NCBI RefSeq assembly: GCF_000308435.1
Contig: NZ_BAFR01000219.1
Span: forward strand, 1-59,268
Direction: 5' to 3'
Source: Nocardia araoensis NBRC 100135
Lineage (GTDB): Bacteria; Actinomycetota; Actinomycetes; Mycobacteriales; Mycobacteriaceae
DNA: 59,268 nucleotides
Part shown: positions 53,717 to 59,268 of the stretch, in pieces
Layout of the letters: every line of letters begins with the position of its first letter
How positions within the stretch are numbered: position 1 is the first letter of the stretch
The notes under the pieces: model-generated
What the model was told of the DNA's origin: nothing
The model's input: the letters and a program-made list of their open reading frames with translations, nothing else
Databases searched by the model: none
Program-made: the position numbers and the translations under genes

Positions 53717-53757
53717 CGCGAGCGTGCGGCCCGGTCGGCGAACACAGTACGCTCGCG
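53717..53757 (+). promoter_or_regulatory. Inverted repeat ending 3 bp before the MFS start codon
   Basis: CGCGAGCGT (53717-53725) and ACGCTCGCG (53749-53757), a perfect 9-bp repeat with a 23-nt spacer. It occupies nearly the whole gap to GTG 53761, leaving no Shine-Dalgarno sequence. It may be an operator, a leader hairpin masking the start, or a terminator for the Nudix gene. Confidence 0.45.
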
Positions 53758-53760
53758 AAC

Positions 53761-55110
53761 GTGTCGACTGGTCACGCCGAAGGCCGCACTCCCGCGGAGC
53801 AACGGCCGGGTGGGCTGCTCGCAACACTTCGGCAGAGCCCGGGCGTGTCGCGGCTGGCAGTGGTGCGTTTCGCCGGGCAATTCGGCGACGGGATGTTCCA
53901 AGCGGCGTTGTCGGGCGCGATCCTGTTCAACCCCGAGCGGCAGACCGATCCGCTGGCCATCGCGGCGGGCTTCGCGGTGCTGCTGCTGCCGTATTCGCTG
54001 ATCGGACCGTATGCGGGCGCGCTGCTGGATCGCTGGGACCGGCGCTCCGTGCTGCTGGTGGCCAACGTGCTGCGCGCGGTGCTGATCGCGCTGGTCAGCG
54101 GAGGGCTGCTGGCGGGGGTCGGCGAGACACCGCTGCTGTTGCTGGCCTTGGCGGTGGTGGGCGTCAGCAGATTCGTCATGGCCGGCGTCTCGGCCGCGCT
54201 GCCGCGGGTGCTGGCGCAGGCGTGGCTGGTGCCGATGAACTCGGTGCTGGCCACGGTCGCCTCCGGGTGCGCGGGTGCGGGTGCGGCCGTCGCGGTGGGT
54301 GTGATCGGGCTGATCGGGGCGGGAGATTTCGCCTCGGCCGTCGCGGTGGCGATCAGCGGTGTCGGCTCGCTGCTCGGCGCGGCGCTGGCGGCGGGATTCC
54401 GGCCGCGCGTGCTCGGCCCAGCGCCCGGCGCGGCACAGGACGAGAACACCGTGCACGCGATCGCCACCGGTCTGCGCACCGGGGCCACGGCGGTGTGGGA
54501 ATCGAAAGCGGTCACGACGGCCATGCTGGGCATCGGCACCCATCGGATCGTCTTCGGCACGAATACGCTGATCATGGTGCTGGTGCTGCGCCAGACCCCG
54601 GTGGACGGCTCCGGACTCAGCGGAGGCCTCGTCGGTTTCGGCGTCACGATCGCCGCCACCGCCTCGGGCATGCTGGTGGCCGCCCTCGTCGCGCCGCTGC
54701 TCATTCCCCGGCTGGGACGGGCGCGCACCGTGGTCGCCGGTCTGATCACCGCGATGCTGGTGCAACTGACGCTGGTCACGCCGATCGGGTTCGCCGAGTC
54801 GGACGCCGCGGTGGAGCGTGCGCACGAACTGCTCTTGATCGGTGCGTTCCTGCTGGGACTCGCCGGGCAGACGATCAAGTTGACCGGTGACGCGACCATG
54901 CAGATCGACATCGACGACGCCCGACGCGGCCAGGTGTTCGCGCTGCAGGACACGGTGTTCAATCTCGCGTTCGTGCTGGCGATCGTGATCGCGGCCCTGG
55001 TCGTTCCGGACGACGGCCGATCGGCGATCGTGGTGCTGGCCGGGGCCGCCCTCTACGCCGCGGGAATCGTTTCCATCGCATGCAACACGCGCCGCCGCGC
55101 GGTCAGCTGA
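53761..55110 (+). CDS. MFS transporter
   Basis: 449 residues from GTG 53761, about 12 hydrophobic helices. Motif A-like LIGPYAGALLDRWDRRSVLL between helices 2 and 3 and the repeat PLLIPRLGRARTVV after helix 8. The large acidic segment near residues 370-395 is unusual. Sequence suggests a multidrug or siderophore-type exporter but gives no substrate. Its stop overlaps the convergent gene at 55103 by 8 bp. Confidence 0.85.
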   Translation: MSTGHAEGRTPAEQRPGGLLATLRQSPGVSRLAVVRFAGQFGDGMFQAALSGAILFNPERQTDPLAIAAGFAVLLLPYSLIGPYAGALLDRWDRRSVLLVANVLRAVLIALVSGGLLAGVGETPLLLLALAVVGVSRFVMAGVSAALPRVLAQAWLVPMNSVLATVASGCAGAGAAVAVGVIGLIGAGDFASAVAVAISGVGSLLGAALAAGFRPRVLGPAPGAAQDENTVHAIATGLRTGATAVWESKAVTTAMLGIGTHRIVFGTNTLIMVLVLRQTPVDGSGLSGGLVGFGVTIAATASGMLVAALVAPLLIPRLGRARTVVAGLITAMLVQLTLVTPIGFAESDAAVERAHELLLIGAFLLGLAGQTIKLTGDATMQIDIDDARRGQVFALQDTVFNLAFVLAIVIAALVVPDDGRSAIVVLAGAALYAAGIVSIACNTRRRAVS

Positions 55111-55576
55111 GCGACGGATCGTCGCCGGGGTCGCGCCGGTCGCGGTTCAGCCAGTGTGCGAGGTGCTCGGGCAACGCGCCGGTCTCCGAACCATCGGAAT
55201 CCTGCCGGGAATCCGGTAATCGTGCTGCGCCGAGCAGACGATCCTGCGCCTCCGCTTCCGTGCGCACGGTCCACTCCAGCGGCTCGCTCGCCGTATCGCC
55301 GGGCAGGCCGGTGATCTGATGGTTCCACGTGCCGAGCCCGGTGGGATCGGTGAAGAAGTGGTCGAGCACGCCGTCGTCGTCGAGATCCAGCGCGGCGATG
55401 TCGGCCCGGCCCGAGCCGGCCGAGTCCCACAGCGCGTCGTCGGCGATGCCGTCCCCGTCGAAGTCCAGCCGCACCGCGTCGGCCGTGCCCGTGCCGCCGA
55501 GTTCCAGGTCGGCCTCGGTGGTCCAGACGTGCACGGTTCCGTCACCGGTACCGAACACGTACTCGATCTCGTTCAT
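55103..55576 (-). CDS. Acidic repeat protein with D-x-D-x-D-G motifs (DUF6802-like)
   Basis: 157 residues with two or three repeats of calcium-loop form: DFDGDGIADDALWD, DLDDDGVLDHFFTD, and GSGRADIAALD between them. No signal peptide is visible at the ATG; AAGGAC precedes it. The repeats look like EF-hand/dockerin-type loops, suggesting calcium binding. The DUF6802 name is from memory. The basic/acidic C-terminus (RDRRDPGDD) is probably disordered. Confidence 0.75.
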   Translation of the reverse strand: MNEIEYVFGTGDGTVHVWTTEADLELGGTGTADAVRLDFDGDGIADDALWDSAGSGRADIAALDLDDDGVLDHFFTDPTGLGTWNHQITGLPGDTASEPLEWTVRTEAEAQDRLLGAARLPDSRQDSDGSETGALPEHLAHWLNRDRRDPGDDPSLS

Positions 55577-55705
55577 ATGTCCTTGGACGCACGCGGCCCG
55601 GCGCCGGTTCCATCACGCGGGGCTTTTCGATTCGCCGTCGCCGTTTCCGGCGGTTGTTCCGGTAAGTTGGCACGTCAGCAGCCGACCGACAGGAGTCAAC
55701 ACGAC

Positions 55706-55795
55706 ATGGGTTCTCCGGTGCACAACCCCGATGCGGTACGAGAACTGCTGAGCGCGTGGAAGACCCGGTCCGCCAGCGGACATCCGATCGCCTGA
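55706..55795 (+). CDS. 29-residue small ORF before the DUF4185 gene
   Basis: ATG with AGGAG 10 nt upstream; peptide MGSPVHNPDAVRELLSAWKT then RSASGHPIA, an amphipathic helix with a charged tail. It ends 22 bp before the DUF4185 ATG, which lacks a clear ribosome site, so it could act as a leader whose translation helps the next gene. Evidence is only the start signal and position. Confidence 0.35.
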   Translation: MGSPVHNPDAVRELLSAWKTRSASGHPIA

Positions 55796-55817
55796 CGCGC
55801 GCGGCCGGGCCGACCTG

Positions 55818-57491
55818 ATGCGCGCATCCGGAAGCAAATCGCCTTGTGCACCCGCGTTGTTCGGCGCACTGCTCGTCGGCGCCCTCGCCATACCGACTCC
55901 CGCCGCGCAGGCCGCGCCGTTTCCGTGGGCACCGCCGCCGGTCAACAATTGCGGCGAGGTCGGTTTCGACCCGCTCAACCGCGAGCCCGATCCGGCGCAG
56001 CCTCCGCCGCCACCGCTGCCGCCGCAGATCGACATTCCCGTCCCGATTCCCGAACTCACTCCGGTGCCGGTCCCCGACCCACCGCACGACAACACGCGGA
56101 TCGTCCCGGACCCGCTGCCGGAGAACCCCTGTGACAACCCGTGCCCGGATATCCGGGACCACCCAGCGCCTCCCGCGCCCGATCCCGATCCCAGTCCGAC
56201 GCCCGAGACCGGCACCGACGAGGGAACCGGTTCCTCCGGCTCCTCTTCGGGACCCGGTTCGGGCAACGGATCCGGCTCGAGCGACGGCTCCGGGTCTGCC
56301 TCCGGTTCCGGCTCGCCGGTCAAACTGCCGCGCATCGAGTTCAAACCGGAGACCGAGCCGATTCCGGTCCCGGTGCCGGGTGGCCCAGGCGAGGAGCCGC
56401 AGCCCGCTCCGCCACAGGTGGTGCATCCGGCCGAACCCGGCCCACTCGCGGCTCCGGTGGCCGCGCCGACCGTCGACTCGGTACGGCTGGTCGGGCAGGT
56501 GACCGGGCACGGCTCGCAGAACCGCACCGACATGCGCTGGCAGGTCGACGGAACCGATCTCGGCCTGATGTGGGAGACCGAACCCGGCGAAGTCGCCGTA
56601 GTTTTCGGCGACACCTTCGGCAAGGGCTGGGGCGTCGGTGGCGCGGGCAACGACGACCAGGACTGGCGCAGCAACGTCATCGGTTTCAGCACCGACCGCG
56701 AGCTGTCCGACGGCCTGACGTTGGACACCTTCGCGCAGGACAGCCGCTGCCACGCCGCCGAGATCCTGGGCAGCCGCAAGATCAAGAACTGGGAGACCAC
56801 CACCATCCCGACCTCCGGGTTCGCCATCGGGAACCGGCAGTACCTCAGCTACATGTCGGTGAACAGATGGAGCCGCATACCGGGTCTGTGGTGGACCAAT
56901 TACGGCGGCCTCGCCTATTCCGACGACCGCGGGCGCACCTGGAAGAAAGACCAGCACGCCAAGTGGGAGAACCTGTTCGGGCTCGGCAAGTTCCAGGTCG
57001 CGGCGATGGTGCCGCAGGGTGACTACGTCTACATGTTCGGCACCCCCAACGGACGCATCGGCACGATCGCGCTGGCGCGCGTGCCGAAGTACCAGGTGCT
57101 GAACAAGTCCGCCTATCAATATTGGGTCGGCGGCACCTGGGCGCCCGCCGCCGAGAACGAGGCCACCCCGCTGGTGCTCGGCATCGCCAGTGAGCTCTCG
57201 GTGCGCTACGACCGGGAGACCGAGCAGTGGCAGATGGTCTACCTCGATTCCGCGCGGGGCGCGATCGTGCTGCGAACCGCGGCAAGCCCGCAAGGCGCGT
57301 GGACGGACGCGATCCCGCTGGTGTCCACCGCCGATTACCCGAAGTCCTACGGCGGGTTCATCCATCCGTGGTCGACCGGGGAGGATCTGTACTTCATGCT
57401 CTCGGCGTGGGACAGCTACAACGTGTATCTCATGCATGCCCGGCTGGAGCCGAACCGGAGTCAGCCCGCCCGCACGAACCGCACAGGCTGA
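55818..57491 (+). CDS. Secreted DUF4185 protein, candidate GH183-type arabinan hydrolase
   Basis: 557 residues. Signal peptide ALFGALLVGALAIPTPAAQA, a Pro-rich region of about 110 residues, a Gly/Ser-rich linker (residues about 135-170), a second Pro/Glu linker, then a five-bladed propeller-like DUF4185 domain from about residue 215: GSQNRTDMRWQVDGTDLG, VVFGDTFGKGWG, and repeated WW/YSDD motifs. DUF4185 members were assigned to glycoside hydrolase family GH183 for activity on mycobacterial D-arabinan, so cleavage of the cell's own arabinogalactan or lipoarabinomannan is likely. Active-site residues cannot be confirmed here. Confidence 0.8.
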   Translation: MRASGSKSPCAPALFGALLVGALAIPTPAAQAAPFPWAPPPVNNCGEVGFDPLNREPDPAQPPPPPLPPQIDIPVPIPELTPVPVPDPPHDNTRIVPDPLPENPCDNPCPDIRDHPAPPAPDPDPSPTPETGTDEGTGSSGSSSGPGSGNGSGSSDGSGSASGSGSPVKLPRIEFKPETEPIPVPVPGGPGEEPQPAPPQVVHPAEPGPLAAPVAAPTVDSVRLVGQVTGHGSQNRTDMRWQVDGTDLGLMWETEPGEVAVVFGDTFGKGWGVGGAGNDDQDWRSNVIGFSTDRELSDGLTLDTFAQDSRCHAAEILGSRKIKNWETTTIPTSGFAIGNRQYLSYMSVNRWSRIPGLWWTNYGGLAYSDDRGRTWKKDQHAKWENLFGLGKFQVAAMVPQGDYVYMFGTPNGRIGTIALARVPKYQVLNKSAYQYWVGGTWAPAAENEATPLVLGIASELSVRYDRETEQWQMVYLDSARGAIVLRTAASPQGAWTDAIPLVSTADYPKSYGGFIHPWSTGEDLYFMLSAWDSYNVYLMHARLEPNRSQPARTNRTG

Positions 57492-58318
57492 CCGGGACGC
57501 GTCTGCGCGATGGCGTCGACGTCGGCGTCGACCACCACCGCGATCACCGGATACCCGCCCGTCACCGGGTGATCGGCCAGGAAGACGACCGGCTGTCCGC
57601 TCGGCGGCACCTGGATCGAGCCGAGCGCCATGCCTTCGGTCGGCAGTTCCCGAGCGACCTTCCTGGTCAGCGGCGGGCCGGTGTGGCGTTCCAAGCGTGC
57701 GCCGATCCGGTCGGTGTCGGGGGAGATCCGCCACTCACCCGCGAACAAGGACGTGGCGTCGGAGAACCAATCGTCGCGCGGGCCGAGCACGACGCGCACG
57801 GTGACGACGTCCGCGGGTAACTCGGCGACCGGGGCGAAGTCCACGACCGGGATCGTGTGCGGCGAAGACCCGACCGGGAGCCGATCACCCTTCCGCAGCG
57901 GCTCCGGCCCCAAGCCCGACATGGTGTCGCGGCTTCGGGAACCGAGCGTCTCCGGCACGTCGATGCCGCCGCGCACCGCGACATAGCTGCGCAACCCGAC
58001 GGACGCGTAGCCCAGCCGCAGCGCCTGTCCGGGTTCCAGTTCCAGCACACTCGCGTGACCCACGGGTCTGCCGTCGACCGTGGCGGGGGCCGGTGCGCCC
58101 GTCACCGCCAGCATGACGTGCTCTTCCGCGTGCAGCGCGAGGCCTCCGAGCAGCACCTCGACGGCCGCATGCCCCTCCGGGTTGCCGACCAATCGATTGG
58201 CCAGCCGCAGCGATCCGCGGTCCGCGGCCCCCGCGGGACCGACCCCGGAATCGAACCAGCCCGGCCGCCCGAGATCCTGGATGGTCGCCAGTGGACCGAC
58301 GGCATCGACGACGATCAT
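57461..58318 (-). CDS. pxpC: 5-oxoprolinase subunit PxpC (KipA)
   Basis: 285 residues from ATG 58318, overlapping the pxpB stop by 4 bp; the frame upstream is a shadow of pxpB. Biotin-dependent carboxyltransferase-like fold with the typical start IVVDAVGPLATIQDLGRPG and SYVAVRGGIDVPETLGSRS and the end VFLADHPVTGGYPVIAVV. With PxpA and PxpB it hydrolyses 5-oxoproline to glutamate using ATP. Tail-to-tail overlap of 31 bp with the DUF4185 gene. Confidence 0.93.
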   Translation of the reverse strand: MIVVDAVGPLATIQDLGRPGWFDSGVGPAGAADRGSLRLANRLVGNPEGHAAVEVLLGGLALHAEEHVMLAVTGAPAPATVDGRPVGHASVLELEPGQALRLGYASVGLRSYVAVRGGIDVPETLGSRSRDTMSGLGPEPLRKGDRLPVGSSPHTIPVVDFAPVAELPADVVTVRVVLGPRDDWFSDATSLFAGEWRISPDTDRIGARLERHTGPPLTRKVARELPTEGMALGSIQVPPSGQPVVFLADHPVTGGYPVIAVVVDADVDAIAQTRPGQPVRFVRAG

Positions 58319-59022
58319 CGGCCGTCGCTCACGTCGAGGAATCGAACGGTGGCGCCCGCGCGGATCAGCGCGGGCGGGTCGCGCTCGACATCCCACATCC
58401 TGAGGTCGGTGCTGCCGATCAGCTGCCACCCGCCGGGCGTGCTCCGCGGATACACCGCGCTGTACCCACCGGCCAGCGCGACGGCGCCCGCCGGAATCGA
58501 TGTGCGCGCCTGCGCTCTACGCGGAACGGACAACCGCTCGTCGGGCGATTCCAGGTAGCCGAAGCCCGGCGCGAATCCGACGAAAGCACATCGCCACACC
58601 GTCCCGGTGTGCGCGGCGATCACTTCCGCGGTCGTGATCCCCAGCATCCTGGCCACATCGTCGAGGTCTGCGCCGTCGTAGCGCACGGGGATCGATAACG
58701 GTTCGGCGCGGAAGGCGTTTTCCGCCGATGTTCCACGGGAAACAGCGGCGGATCGGTCTGCGTCCAGGGTGACCAAAAGCGTGGTCAGCGACCGGTGGAC
58801 CGCTTCCGCGACGCGCGGGGAATCGAGGGTCAGCAGGACGGTTTCCGCGGCCGGAAGCAGATCCTGCACGCCGGGTATCGGGCGATCCCGCAGTGCGGTG
58901 ACGAGCTCCGTCACCATGTCTCGCCGCTGCGGAGTGATCAGCAGCGCCCGATCGCCGGCAGGCCGGATCGCTTTCTCGGCCGCCTGCCGCTGCGCGTGCG
59001 TCACCGCGCCCGTCGTCTTCAT
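58315..59022 (-). CDS. pxpB: 5-oxoprolinase subunit PxpB (KipI)
   Basis: 235 residues. KipI-type fold with FVGFAPGFGYLESPDERL and the C-terminal GSTDLRMWDVERDPPALI. Starts 9 bp after the pxpA stop. An N-terminal extension of about 20 basic residues precedes the domain. Confidence 0.92.
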   Translation of the reverse strand: MKTTGAVTHAQRQAAEKAIRPAGDRALLITPQRRDMVTELVTALRDRPIPGVQDLLPAAETVLLTLDSPRVAEAVHRSLTTLLVTLDADRSAAVSRGTSAENAFRAEPLSIPVRYDGADLDDVARMLGITTAEVIAAHTGTVWRCAFVGFAPGFGYLESPDERLSVPRRAQARTSIPAGAVALAGGYSAVYPRSTPGGWQLIGSTDLRMWDVERDPPALIRAGATVRFLDVSDGR

Positions 59023-59031
59023 CGGGCGGCC

Positions 59032-59268
59032 TCAGCCGAACGGCTCCACCGGCACGCCGACTTCGTCCAGCGCGGTGCGGATGTGCCGGGCCATCTCCAC
59101 CGCCGCGGGCGAATCGCCGTGGACGCAGATACTCGCGGCGCGCACCGCGACCTCGCCGGAGCCGTCGGCGGCGCGCGTGGCTCCGGACTTGGCGATCGAG
59201 ATCGCTTGCGCCACCGCGTCCTGCGGTCCCAACACCGCCCCCCGGCGTACCGCGCGGCGCGAGCGAAC
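59032..59268 (-). CDS. pxpA: 5-oxoprolinase subunit PxpA (LamB/YcsF), N-terminus outside the window
   Basis: The last 78 residues are visible and the frame is open to the window end. They show the C-terminal LamB/YcsF pattern: SRRAVRRGAVLGPQDAVAQA, SICVHGDSPAAVEMARHI and the end GVPVEPFG. First gene of pxpA-pxpB-pxpC. Confidence 0.9.
   Translation of the reverse strand, partial: VRSRRAVRRGAVLGPQDAVAQAISIAKSGATRAADGSGEVAVRAASICVHGDSPAAVEMARHIRTALDEVGVPVEPFG

Overview
The window is high-GC actinobacterial DNA with dense gene packing, many GTG starts and ATGA/GTGA overlaps. Gene content points to a mycolic-acid-containing member of the Mycobacteriales, most likely Nocardia. It has a complete mce lipid-transport operon, close relatives of the M. 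tuberculosis UgpAEBC, Zmp1, DinP and Sdh1 proteins, a lon gene with a HAIR-like operator, LppU-like and DUF6764-like envelope proteins, and XRE/DUF397 pairs. The genus is inferred from content. No rRNA, tRNA, CRISPR array, transposase or prophage was seen.

Layout. 1-2.5 kb: 3' part of a succinate dehydrogenase flavoprotein and its Fe-S subunit. 2.5-5.2 kb: a small membrane protein, a DUF397 protein with an unnamed partner protein, an AlkA-like glycosylase and a 34-residue ORF. 5.2-15.1 kb: FAD/Fe-S oxidoreductase, ABC exporter with an operator inside its promoter, secreted TAP-type hydrolase, AcuI/YhdH reductase, DNA polymerase IV, and a TetR-thioesterase pair. 15.1-23.7 kb: a 68-bp tandem repeat touching the lon stop codon, lon, a DUF445 protein, a TIGR03084 protein, a 106-bp inverted-repeat element, an apparently frameshifted exported protein, LhgO, an SRPBCC protein and RNase H. 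23.8-33.3 kb: mce operon on the minus strand (yrbEA-yrbEB-mceABCDEF, then one Mce-associated protein). 33.8-41.3 kb: S1 protease, MFS drug exporter, LppU-like lipoprotein, DUF6764-like protein, beta-lactamase-fold esterase, cytochrome P450 and L,D-transpeptidase. 41.4-45.7 kb: ugpAEBC glycerophosphodiester importer. 45.8-53 kb: Zmp1-like M13 peptidase, ECF42-type sigma factor with its DGPF/YCII partner, a second DUF397/XRE locus with a second copy of the unnamed partner, a DUF4190 protein and a pirin. 53.2-59.3 kb: Nudix hydrolase, MFS transporter, an acidic D-x-D-x-D-G repeat protein, a DUF4185 (candidate arabinan hydrolase) exoprotein, and 5-oxoprolinase genes pxpC-pxpB-pxpA running off the end.

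Several units concern the envelope: lipid uptake (Mce), phospholipid head-group salvage (Ugp), peptidoglycan cross-linking (Ldt), arabinan turnover (DUF4185) and secreted or surface hydrolases. The most interesting items are the two copies of an uncharacterised partner protein next to DUF397 genes, the structured element between the TIGR03084 gene and the frameshifted gene, the HAIR site before lon, the tandem lipobox Mce proteins, and operator-like inverted repeats inside or beside predicted promoters. All functions are read from sequence motifs and remembered families; no database search was run.
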